Shown here piece after piece: positions 19,114-27,430 of a DNA stretch of 64,000 nt (position 1 is the first letter of the stretch; every line of letters begins with the position of its first letter). The notes under the pieces are model-generated. The model saw only the letters and a program-made list of their open reading frames with translations. It did no database searches and was not told the origin of the DNA. The stretch comes from Mucilaginibacter sabulilitoris (GTDB lineage Bacteria > Bacteroidota > Bacteroidia > Sphingobacteriales > Sphingobacteriaceae). The stretch covers positions 868,001 to 932,000 of the forward strand of contig NZ_CP139558.1 of the NCBI RefSeq assembly GCF_034262375.1. Direction: 5' to 3'. The translations under genes were made by a program, and so were the position numbers.

Positions 19114-20102
19114 CATTAACGCAATCTATCGTGGTCGATATTCAAGCGATTATCAGCACGGCACGGGAAAAAGCTGCTCGTTCAGTTGACAGAGAGCGAG
19201 TAATAATGTATTGGCATATTGGTAATAGAATTTTTGAGGAGGAACAGCATGGACGTGATCGTGCAGCGTATGGAACACGTCTTATCAAATATCTTTCTGA
19301 ACAATTGCAGCCTCAATTTGGACGAGGATTCTCTTCGCGAAATTTGAACCTCTTCCGGCAATTTTACAGAAGCTACCCAATTGTGCAGGCACTGCCTGCA
19401 CAATTGAGTTGGACGCATTATTCAATCTTGTTAGGCATTGAAAACGAAGGAAAAAGAGCATTCTATGAAAAGGAAACCGTAAAAAATAACTGGACCTCAA
19501 GGCAGGTGGAAAGGCAAATAAGTAGTCATTTGTACGAAAGATTGTTATTAAGTACGGATAAAGGGAGTCTACAAGAAGCCGCAAACATTGACGATTCTCC
19601 AAAGGAGCCTAAAGACATCATTAAAGACCCTTTGATTCTGGAGTTTCTTGGATTGAAGCCGGAAGCGTCATATTACGAGAAGGACCTGGAATCTGCATTA
19701 ATCACACATCTGCAAGAATTCATGTTGGAATTAGGTAATGGCTTTTCCTTTGTCGCCCGTCAAAAGCGAATCCATTTGGATGGTGATGATTTCTATGTAG
19801 ACCTGGTGTTTTATAACCGGCTCCTCCAATGTTTTGTAATCATTGAACTAAAGACTCATAAAATCACTCATCAGGATCTAGGTCAACTGCAGATGTATGT
19901 GAATTATTATGACCGGATTGAAAGACTTCGCCATGAAACACCTACGGTCGGAATTTTACTATGCCTCGAAAAGAACGATACTGTGGTCAAGTTTACCTTG
20001 CCTGAGAATAGTAATGTATTTGCTTCGAAATATCAACTTTACCTACCGACAGCTGAACAACTGACGAAAGAAATACAAAATGAGGTAAATAAGCGTAAAT
20101 AG
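19110..20102 (+). CDS. DUF1016/YhcG family PD-(D/E)XK nuclease
   Basis: Putative nuclease of 330 residues. The N-terminal helical DUF1016 domain (about 10-150) contains YWHIGNRIFEEEQ and QLSWTHYSILLGI. The C-terminal PD-(D/E)XK fold has Asp231 (DLVFYNR) and Glu246-Leu-Lys248 (IELK), the expected catalytic signature. Family members occur widely in mobile elements and defence islands, and their targets are mostly unknown. Residues 90-99 (PIVQALPAQL) are encoded by a perfect DNA palindrome at 19378-19406, and a near-identical palindrome lies after the stop. It starts inside the integrase stop codon, so the two are coupled. Confidence 0.9.
   Translation: MTLTQSIVVDIQAIISTAREKAARSVDRERVIMYWHIGNRIFEEEQHGRDRAAYGTRLIKYLSEQLQPQFGRGFSSRNLNLFRQFYRSYPIVQALPAQLSWTHYSILLGIENEGKRAFYEKETVKNNWTSRQVERQISSHLYERLLLSTDKGSLQEAANIDDSPKEPKDIIKDPLILEFLGLKPEASYYEKDLESALITHLQEFMLELGNGFSFVARQKRIHLDGDDFYVDLVFYNRLLQCFVIIELKTHKITHQDLGQLQMYVNYYDRIERLRHETPTVGILLCLEKNDTVVKFTLPENSNVFASKYQLYLPTAEQLTKEIQNEVNKRK
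19378..19406. repeat. Palindrome inside the DUF1016 coding sequence
   Basis: Two exact 14-bp arms (CAATTGTGCAGGCA / TGCCTGCACAATTG) flank a single C. It is in frame and adds no stop. The core AATTGTGC-N-GCAC-N-GC pattern recurs at 20139-20177, so this looks like an inserted palindromic element rather than chance. Confidence 0.85.
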
Positions 20103-20138
20103 AGGTTAATCATTAAGATTTCTAATATAAATCCACCG

Positions 20139-20177
20139 TTTTCTAATTGTGCCCGCACTGCGGGCACAATTAGAAAA
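20139..20177. repeat. 39-nt perfect palindrome between DUF1016 and SIR2 genes
   Basis: Two exact 19-bp arms flank a single C at 20158. The centre, AATTGTGCCCGCACTGCGGG, differs from the palindrome in the DUF1016 gene only by two compensating positions per arm. It lies between convergent genes and could also end transcription from both sides, since each strand ends in a short T-run. Confidence 0.85.
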
Positions 20178-20196
20178 TATCACAATATTCGCATGT

Positions 20197-23100
20197 TTAT
20201 AAGGTTTGTTCACCTTCCCATTCGATAATTATTTCATCAAATTCTTCCTTCCTTACCATCGCCTCTTTCCAGTTTACCAAAGCGGCCGGTAACTCTAGGT
20301 TAGAACTGTTGTAAAATTGAAATAGTCTACCCGCCAGCCGTGTCGCCCGCTTCCTAAAAACGAGCAGTTCATCCACTGTAAATTTTTCTTTTTTTCGTGT
20401 CTCTGTAAGCAAGTGCCCGAGGCCAAACAAAAGGTCCTCATGATGGTTAGGCGTTAACTCATCGGGACAATTTGAAAGCATCATACCAATGGTGTGCAGC
20501 GCATTAACTAGGATAGGATAATTTCGCCATTTGATCTGATGAACAACTAAGCTAACTAACGCTTCAAACCGCCCTTCCAGCTCATGCCGTATATCTTGCC
20601 TGACCGTGAGGTCGATGATCATGTTATAGGCGTCCGTAGCAATACCTGGATCGTTAATAGCCAAGCTATTTTCGATTTCCTGAACAACTTCTTTGGCGTA
20701 TTCCGGAAAGAGCTTCAAGAAAGACAATTTAAGATTATTTATGGGCAACCCATGACAAGCCATTTCCTTGACCAGACGTTTGACCGTTTCGCCAATCTCG
20801 ACCTTTTTCTCCCAAAAACTATTTAACGCCAGAACCTCACCTAAGATTCTTCTGAGATGATGAAACCTTGACCGAAATTCTTGCGGGACGTTGCCAATCG
20901 CGCTTGGCGTTTCCTTTTCCAGTAAATATTTTTTATCTCCATCCCACCAAATGACAAGTTTGCAAAAGATTTGGTATGCCTCGTCTTCCGTCCAGGTAAT
21001 GCCTTTATCAAAATGTAAGCGTTTTGATCCGTTGAACAAATCTGACAGGGTTTGATTCTCACCTTGCGTAAAACCGATACCCTGCTTGTTTTCCCGACTT
21101 TGCAAATTAGGTTCATAGGCCAGGATATAGCGCTTAAACAGCCCTACGGGATTGCTACCAACTGGAGACGGGATATTTATAAATGAGAAAAAAAGATATT
21201 CGGTTTTTGCGGGTAGGCCGTTTTCATTGGTGATCGCCCACAAGGATTTGGCCAAAGCCGATATTTGCCGCGAATTAAGCAGGTCGACCGAGTAAAGGTT
21301 GATCAGCCGGTGGAAAGCATTGGTGCGCCTGCCGTCATCCAAAAGCGACAGCTTTAATAATTCATCTATGAGTTCTTTAGCAGGACAGTATCTACTTTCC
21401 GAAGCAGGTTTTTTCCTTAGCTTAAGGAAACTGAAAGGTTCAGGGTATTCCGGATGTCCGTCGTTCGTTGCCGCCGTCACCGGAAAGCGGAGCAGCAATT
21501 CAATCATTCCGAATTGCTCCCGTTTGCTCGTTGCGTCAAACAGTTGCCGCCAAAGTTCCGGTATTGCGCCATGGTGCCAGCGCGCATCGGAACGGTAAAT
21601 CGCTAACAGGAACTCTGCAATAAATAACTTGTTTTCATATGAGCTTTTTACAATCAGTCGGGACAAAATCAGCGGGATTGCATACCGTTTTTTCTGCGTT
21701 TCATTATTATCGGTCGGTTGCGCTATTATCTTGTGGCCTAAATCGAGGAAATACCTGATCAGGCGGTTGCATTCCGTACGCGGAAGTTCGGCAACGAAAT
21801 TCCTGGTAAGCAATTCTTTTGCACTTTTCTCCTGTCCTGAACGCATGATAAGGCCAAAAGCCCACGATCTAGATGATTGACCGATGCGTAGGATCGCTTC
21901 TTTCAAGGCTTTGTCGCCATAAGTCGTTGCGCCCAGTTTGGGTGGGATACCGGTGTCTTCCAGGTAACGCACAAACTGGTAGGCCGCCAGTAAATCTTTG
22001 TTGGTGCCGCCTAAACGATGGACCGTGGTGGTCTTCCCGAGACGAAACATTTGTAGGCGTTCCGGTTGCTCAAAATCGCGAGCGGGGTGTTCAAGCATTA
22101 GCTCAAAGGTTTCCAATTCCTGCCATGGATCACAGTTGAATAATTTCAACTTATTTTGTCTGTCAACAAAATCTTTGCTGTCTGCCTCCATTCGCAAGTT
22201 ACCCCTAGCGAAGGAAACGCTCCGGGTGACATAACGAAGCAACTGCATCAGGTATGCTTCCTGTGAAACCCAGGTGAAATCTGTCAGATTGTCTACGCTC
22301 GGCGTACGCTTGCGGACATTGAACAGGGCGTTTTCAAGGATCGGTGCGGCATCACTTGGCTGTCCGGTTTCTGCCAGTAACATGGCCCTTTTGGCTTCCC
22401 AATAAGGTAGACCGGAATTGGCGGGCCATTCGGAAAGACATTTCTTAACAAGGTCGTAGTCTAATGAGTAAAGGAAAAAAAGGCATTTTTCGTACCAGAT
22501 GTTGGCTGCCCTTTCTCCTTCCAGAAATGGCAGGAAATTTTCTAGGGTCGCAGCACATGCCTGCCACTGGTCGGTATTGCTTTCTTCGCGATAATATCTC
22601 CAGACATTTAGGCAGACCGCCAGCCATTGGTCTTCGACTTCACCACCTCGTCGGTTCAATATATTGTTTGTAACCTGGCTTTCATACTTTTGAAGCACAG
22701 CTTCATAATTCGGAAGATCACTATCCTGTATCGGGCAAAGGCATCGCTCCATCCGCCAGTTATATTCATAAATTAATTGAAGGTCATCTGGAGATTTAAT
22801 TGATAAAAGGTCTAAGTCGCTTAATCTGAAATTTCCGGTAAACGCCCACAGATCTTTTCTCTGTTGAAGTGGAGCAATCAGCCAGTTCGGGTAATTTCGG
22901 CGAAGAGCGCCCCAATGTTGTATTATGTCTTGGACCTTTTGTGGCAGGTCACGTGACGTGTAGTGAATTGCTTTGTCCGGCCAGTTTAGCGGTCGTTCAT
23001 TATCTCTGTAGTGCGTTAAGTAATTAAAAAAAATTTGTAGGGTCTCCTGGTGACTAAGCTGGCTACCTTCTTCATTCAGTTTAACAACGATGATGTTCCT

Positions 23101-23859
23101 ACTTTGTAGAAGCCGTCGTTGAGCATCAGTTAAGCTGGATGAACCGACGAGGTAAATTTTGGGCGCATTGTTTACTCCCAAATTGTCATTGATCCAACTA
23201 ATCCAGTTTAAGAAATTAGGGTCATCGGAAGAAAAACCCAATAAACAAAACGTATTTTCTAATAGTGACTGTTGTACGGTGTTTACAAAAGGGGCGAAAT
23301 CCCGGGGGTATTTCCGGTAATCTTCTTCGCTGACAATGAAAGGACGTTCAGAGGGCATGCTGCCATGCAGTTTAACAATTCGCGGCTGTTCAGCAAATAT
23401 CAATTCATTTTTATCAACGACCAAGTCATATTTATAGGCATAAACGTTTTGACTTGCCCTTTCCAGTAGGGTGTCGTAGTTCGTCGTGAAAATATCGTTC
23501 CATGGCAGATTCAAGAGGTTGATATGCAAATCCGATGGGCTATGATCAAGATCGGGCAGACTGTCAAGAACAAGTTTATCCAATGCGGGACGTCCAAAGG
23601 CAGCTTGAACCTCGTCGGCTAGCTTCAATATGTTTAGATAGGTTTCACTAGCTCCGGGTCTTCTGCCGTGTAGTTTTTCATACAAAAGGTCGCCGAGCCC
23701 TGACCAGGTGGGAAAATCATGCTTGGTATGATCGTTCTTAACCGCATTCCTGCTGAATCCTGAGCCAATCATGACAGCGGCATGTTTCGACCATAAACGG
23801 TCTGCAATTTCTTTTAGGTATGGCCGAGCATCTGATGGGAAATCGTTTAAAGTGATCAT
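20197..23859 (-). CDS. Large SIR2-domain protein, defence-associated sirtuin-like
   Basis: A 1220-residue protein with an N-terminal SIR2-like NAD-binding domain: GSGFSRN at residues 32-38, TTNYD at 125-129 and KLHGS at 163-167, then GFSSDDPNF. About 900 residues of mostly helical, repeat-like sequence follow, with no other domain I recognise. This architecture resembles the DSR1/DSR2 anti-phage proteins, which deplete NAD+ on infection; the match in function is inferred. The ATG at 23859 is chosen over a TTG 24 nt upstream because it begins MITLNDFPSDARP. It is convergent with the DUF1016 nuclease. Confidence 0.85.
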   Translation of the reverse strand: MITLNDFPSDARPYLKEIADRLWSKHAAVMIGSGFSRNAVKNDHTKHDFPTWSGLGDLLYEKLHGRRPGASETYLNILKLADEVQAAFGRPALDKLVLDSLPDLDHSPSDLHINLLNLPWNDIFTTNYDTLLERASQNVYAYKYDLVVDKNELIFAEQPRIVKLHGSMPSERPFIVSEEDYRKYPRDFAPFVNTVQQSLLENTFCLLGFSSDDPNFLNWISWINDNLGVNNAPKIYLVGSSSLTDAQRRLLQSRNIIVVKLNEEGSQLSHQETLQIFFNYLTHYRDNERPLNWPDKAIHYTSRDLPQKVQDIIQHWGALRRNYPNWLIAPLQQRKDLWAFTGNFRLSDLDLLSIKSPDDLQLIYEYNWRMERCLCPIQDSDLPNYEAVLQKYESQVTNNILNRRGGEVEDQWLAVCLNVWRYYREESNTDQWQACAATLENFLPFLEGERAANIWYEKCLFFLYSLDYDLVKKCLSEWPANSGLPYWEAKRAMLLAETGQPSDAAPILENALFNVRKRTPSVDNLTDFTWVSQEAYLMQLLRYVTRSVSFARGNLRMEADSKDFVDRQNKLKLFNCDPWQELETFELMLEHPARDFEQPERLQMFRLGKTTTVHRLGGTNKDLLAAYQFVRYLEDTGIPPKLGATTYGDKALKEAILRIGQSSRSWAFGLIMRSGQEKSAKELLTRNFVAELPRTECNRLIRYFLDLGHKIIAQPTDNNETQKKRYAIPLILSRLIVKSSYENKLFIAEFLLAIYRSDARWHHGAIPELWRQLFDATSKREQFGMIELLLRFPVTAATNDGHPEYPEPFSFLKLRKKPASESRYCPAKELIDELLKLSLLDDGRRTNAFHRLINLYSVDLLNSRQISALAKSLWAITNENGLPAKTEYLFFSFINIPSPVGSNPVGLFKRYILAYEPNLQSRENKQGIGFTQGENQTLSDLFNGSKRLHFDKGITWTEDEAYQIFCKLVIWWDGDKKYLLEKETPSAIGNVPQEFRSRFHHLRRILGEVLALNSFWEKKVEIGETVKRLVKEMACHGLPINNLKLSFLKLFPEYAKEVVQEIENSLAINDPGIATDAYNMIIDLTVRQDIRHELEGRFEALVSLVVHQIKWRNYPILVNALHTIGMMLSNCPDELTPNHHEDLLFGLGHLLTETRKKEKFTVDELLVFRKRATRLAGRLFQFYNSSNLELPAALVNWKEAMVRKEEFDEIIIEWEGEQTL

Positions 23860-24488
23860 TATAAGGTCCGGTAATAAATGCAATTTAAATAATTCGCGGA
23901 GATTTTTTTGGATATATCGATTGCAACGCGATTTTTAACGATTTGTCTTTACTTGATAAATCAGGGAATGTGAGCCTTGAGGATTTTTCGAAGACCAACT
24001 TTGACGTAAATCATTCGGGATCTCAATGTCAAAAAAATGCTAGACAGCGACATTAAACTAAATAAACCGTGAAGATTAATCTGTCCGGAATTACAGATTC
24101 AACGGTCAGCCTTACCTCAGCGTTCGCAGAATTTAATTTTCTGTAAATTCTCTATGGCTTAGTGCGTTACATCGTATGAACTACGGTCAGGAAATGCGCC
24201 TAAGTTCATCACAGGTCTACATCAAAATAATGAATTTGAGCGTAAGCACTTACAGGATATTATAGATTTTCCGCATTGAATTGATTTTAAAGTATACCCA
24301 TCGCTTGGTTTAACTAAAATCAGCCTGAAGAATTATCACTGCATTCCGGTGAGGAAGATGCTATGCTACGAGCGGTTGAAAATGCTTATAACATCACTTA
24401 ATTGATCGAAGTTCATAACTTCTACCTCAAACATTTAAGGCTTTAAGCTTAAATTGTTGTAAGAGGGTGTATGCGCTAACAAGGAGGT
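23860..24488. other. Gene-poor stretch between SIR2 and an unknown gene
   Basis: About 630 bp with no ORF of coding quality on either strand. Short open stretches near 24180-24280 and 24340-24420 look like eroded coding sequence (several stops, plausible codons between), but I cannot assign a parent family. It probably holds the promoter of the SIR2 gene at its left end. Confidence 0.4.
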
Positions 24489-25538
24489 TTAGTTACCAAA
24501 TAAAAAGGGTGGTATGTATGTAAAGTCTTTCCAATCAGTTTTTCCTATTAAATCGTTGTAACAATAAATAGTTATTCTCCCTTTGAAAAAGGTTTTTGAT
24601 CCCCCAACTAACTTTAAGTCAGAAAATGGAATAAATATATAATTTCCTGAATCTGAAGTATATGAAAAATGAGGCATCGTACTGATAACTCTCTTAGATA
24701 TAAAATATCTATGCTGAGGTAATACTTCATCCTTTGTGCTAAAAATAGAGTCTTGAGAATATTTTAGTTCAGCATATAATTTCAAATCTTTACTCATGCC
24801 ATTTTCTATATGAGCACTTAAAAAGAACTTAATTCCAAAAGATTTACTAATCTCGTCAAATACATCAGATTTAATTTCCCCAATACATTTTCCGCTCGTG
24901 TAGGCGATTGACGTTGAAGAAATATTTGGTTTATTAATTATTGTATTAAAAGCAGATTTTTCAATCTTTTCCCAAAACTGCTCTTCCTTTTTAAGTTGAT
25001 CCGTATTTTCCCCTTTTTCGCTTTTTTCATGTATTTCTCTTTCAATTTCTAGTTTAGCACCCATAGCGTCCTTTTCTAGAGCCGCTTTTGTTATATCATC
25101 TAGCTGTTTAAAGGTTTGGGGAATTTCCTCTAAATCTCCATTTGTTACCATTAAGCTGATAGATAATGCTAATTCAACTGGATTTCCAGTTAGTACATCA
25201 AGCATTGGATTTGCCATTATAAGTGCTTTGATTCTGGTTGTAGCTTTTAAATGAATTTGCATTTGTTTAATCCACGAGATAGTTATCTCTGAAGCTCCAA
25301 CTGGCGCTTTTGGAACCACTGGAATTGCTGGAGGGTTAGAAACGCCCTTTAAAGTATTATTTGGCTGCGGATCTTTAGGCCCTGGATTTCCAGGCTTTTC
25401 AGTTATTTGGCGAGCAGGGGAGCGTTCTACAGTGACCCCTTTCATTTCTATATTTGTACTAGGTTTATCGCCATTATGTTGCGCTTTTAATACCAACGAT
25501 AACATAACCAATAAAAACAATAATGATAAAGTTTTCAT
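24489..25538 (-). CDS. Exported protein of unknown function
   Basis: A 349-residue protein with a clear signal peptide (LLFLLVMLSLVLKAQ). A Pro/Asn-rich linker (about 25-80) precedes a helical, charged region with a coiled-coil-like Glu/Lys stretch near 160-185, then a beta-rich C-terminal half. I recognise no family. It stands alone, AT-rich compared with the flanking copper island, between the SIR2 gene and the tRNA-like scars. It probably is cargo of the element; function is unknown. Confidence 0.6.
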   Translation of the reverse strand: MKTLSLLFLLVMLSLVLKAQHNGDKPSTNIEMKGVTVERSPARQITEKPGNPGPKDPQPNNTLKGVSNPPAIPVVPKAPVGASEITISWIKQMQIHLKATTRIKALIMANPMLDVLTGNPVELALSISLMVTNGDLEEIPQTFKQLDDITKAALEKDAMGAKLEIEREIHEKSEKGENTDQLKKEEQFWEKIEKSAFNTIINKPNISSTSIAYTSGKCIGEIKSDVFDEISKSFGIKFFLSAHIENGMSKDLKLYAELKYSQDSIFSTKDEVLPQHRYFISKRVISTMPHFSYTSDSGNYIFIPFSDLKLVGGSKTFFKGRITIYCYNDLIGKTDWKDFTYIPPFLFGN

Positions 25539-25976
25539 AAAGAAAAAATTAGATGTTCTATTGTACCAAGAAGGAAAATTAAATGATTAAAAAGGTAAGA
25601 AATTACTATTAGATATTGTCGGCTTAAGCGTGAAAATAATGCCAGTAAATATGTTTACATGTATCAAGTATAAAAATAATTAAAATAATTAAAATAATTC
25701 CTTGCGTTGGCAAACGAGAGTTCGAGTCTCTCATGGGCACATCTAAAAAACTAAACTCTCAACCCCGCTACCGCAAGTGTCCCGCTTGTGGTACTTTTGC
25801 TAAGTGCCCGGAACTCGGTTCGAACCCGTAAAGTTTAATAACTACAGGGATAAAGGATGGGGCTCGAACCCAAACATGGGAAAGGGACTTATTCCGGCGT
25901 TATCTTTCTAAGTCATTAGAACATCATAAAAACAAGTCGGTCTGTTTTAGTAATATAACGGTTCGTATTATTGTTT
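25539..25976. other. Intergenic region with tRNA-like 3'-end scars
   Basis: No gene. From 25673 there are three short AAAATAATT-type direct repeats. At 25716-25740 stands a complete T-arm (GAGAG-TTCGAGT-CTCTC) followed by ATGGGCAC, the look of a tRNA 3' end with no 5' half nearby. Two weaker T-arm-like pieces follow: CGGTTCGAACCCG at 25816-25828, and on the minus strand GGGTTCGAGCCCC at about 25858-25870. They suggest past integration of elements that use tRNA genes. Confidence 0.5.
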
Positions 25977-26474
25977 ATGAAAACAAATCAGTCTTTACAA
26001 GTTATAAACCAGGTTTTGGGATTCTGGCAAACAAATAACAACCACATTAGCGCACTTTTCGACAAGCATGCCGATGAAACTTATCTTGAACGTGTAGCTC
26101 CTGGGCGTAATACAGGAATGTACATTTTGGGACATTTAATAGCGGTTTCAGATGACATCTTTTATACCCTTGGACTTGGAAACACCATGTTTCCAGAACT
26201 TGCAAAATATTTAGGAGAAAGCGAAGCTAACATTGACCATGAGTATTCTATCGCTGATTTAAAGAATAAATGGGAGGCGGTAAATAAAAAATTGATGATG
26301 GATTTTTCTTCCCAAACGACTGATTGGTGGCTAGGCAGACACATGCGCGTTTCAGAGGCTGACTTCGCCGCCGACCCAAGCCGAAATAAGTTGAGCGTCT
26401 TGTTAAGCCGCGCGAGCCATGAAAGTTACCATGGTGGCCAATTGATATTCCTTGCAGGACGTCATTCAGCTTAA
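25977..26474 (+). CDS. DinB family protein
   Basis: A 165-residue four-helix-bundle protein of the DinB/YfiT metal-binding superfamily. Histidines in the expected places are visible in LGHLIAV and in HESYHGGQL near the C-terminus. Family members include thiol transferases and damage-inducible proteins, but the substrate of this one is unknown. The ATG at 25977 is preferred to an upstream TTG because it begins MKTNQSLQVINQVLGFW, the normal family start. It is a single gene with no close partners. Confidence 0.85.
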   Translation: MKTNQSLQVINQVLGFWQTNNNHISALFDKHADETYLERVAPGRNTGMYILGHLIAVSDDIFYTLGLGNTMFPELAKYLGESEANIDHEYSIADLKNKWEAVNKKLMMDFSSQTTDWWLGRHMRVSEADFAADPSRNKLSVLLSRASHESYHGGQLIFLAGRHSA

Positions 26475-26647
26475 CCAGACATTGTTCCTTGAGCTCAGAC
26501 CCATAGATTATCGGTGGTTTGGGCTTTTTATCAAATCCGACTCGGATAAACTCGGATATTTTCTGAGGTCATTTAAGGGATATTTGAATGAGGTTTTGGC
26601 ATTGTAACTTAGGATGCCAAAAAATTGCACACGAAAAACCAAGTTTT

Positions 26648-26947
26648 ATGGCAGCAGAAATTATCACAAAAGAGGATTTGAAGGAATTTGGAACAAATCT
26701 ATTGAACCAGATTAAAGGGCTGTTGAGCCAGGCCGTTGATTCGCCAAAATGGCTAAAGAGTTATCAGGTCAAAAACCTTCTGAAGGTTTCGGATAATACG
26801 CTACAAACCCTTAGGGACAATGGCACTTTACCATTCACAAAAGTTGGAGGAATCCTTTATTATAATTCGGAGGACATCGCCAGATTATTATCCGGCGAAG
26901 TAAAAAGTAAACGGATACGAATCGGTAAGGGGACACAGGTAGCTTAA
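26648..26947 (+). CDS. Excisionase-like helix-turn-helix protein
   Basis: A 99-residue DNA-binding protein. The ATG at 26648 is chosen because the protein then begins MAAEIITKEDL, as in the family of small HTH_17 proteins of Bacteroidota elements. The HTH (about 42-90) reads WLKSYQVKNLLKVSDNTLQTLR, then a wing with GTLPFTKVGGILYYNSEDI. Such proteins act as excisionases or local regulators of integrated elements. A terminator-like hairpin follows at 27199-27230. It suggests an element boundary or regulatory region here, since no integrase is adjacent. Confidence 0.85.
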   Translation: MAAEIITKEDLKEFGTNLLNQIKGLLSQAVDSPKWLKSYQVKNLLKVSDNTLQTLRDNGTLPFTKVGGILYYNSEDIARLLSGEVKSKRIRIGKGTQVA

Positions 26948-26978
26948 ATGCCTCAAAAAGCAATTTAAATTTAGTTAA

Positions 26979-27008
26979 CATGCTTGCCGTCCCGGGCCGG
27001 CAAGCATG
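26979..27008. repeat. 11-bp inverted repeat after the HTH gene
   Basis: CATGCTTGCCG (26979-26989) and CGGCAAGCATG (26998-27008) are exact complements around an 8-nt loop. It lies 30 nt after the HTH stop. It may be a terminator without a T-run or a protein-binding site. Confidence 0.55.
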
Positions 27009-27430
27009 CTACTGTCCAATTCTTAATTAATATTAGTTGTTCCGGTTGGCCAGGTGTGGGCAAAGAAGATGTCGTGCCATTTGTGTCTCGGAGATTACTG
27101 GCCAGGGGCAATATAGATGTCGTAGCCAGGAGGAAGGGCATGATTAGGGGAATTACTTTTTCCCCTGTTGCGGAGGTAACTGAACAACCGAATGGTACGG
27201 TCCGGAAGCAAGTATAGTTGATTCCGGACCTTTATTTTTACCTATCCGTCAGGGCTCCGAATGGAAAATTGTTGGAGCCAAGCCAACCATAAAAAACGGT
27301 TTAAGCCCAAAGAGTGCCGACCCAGTAACGGATCGCAAAAACCTCTGCCATTCACCTGCGAAAGACTGGAAGCTTTTGGCCGGCATCAATGATCGTAAAC
27401 GATTTGCAAACCGTATGGCATTCCCAACTC
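27009..27430. other. Intergenic region between HTH gene and copper island
   Basis: About 420 bp with no convincing gene. It holds two further hairpins (27146-27166 and 27199-27230) and the convergent 3' end of the copper operon from the right. A short open frame on the plus strand (26984-27217) begins in the inverted repeat and has no family resemblance, so it is not called. Confidence 0.5.
27199..27240 (+). terminator. Intrinsic terminator downstream of the HTH gene
   Basis: GGTCCGGAA (27199-27207) pairs exactly with TTCCGGACC (27222-27230) around a 14-nt loop, followed by TTTATTTTTA. It would stop plus-strand transcripts before they run antisense into the copper operon. Confidence 0.7.

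Noticed and set aside
26984..27217. 77-codon frame after the HTH gene
   Set aside because: It starts inside an inverted repeat, runs into the terminator hairpin at 27199 and resembles no family.
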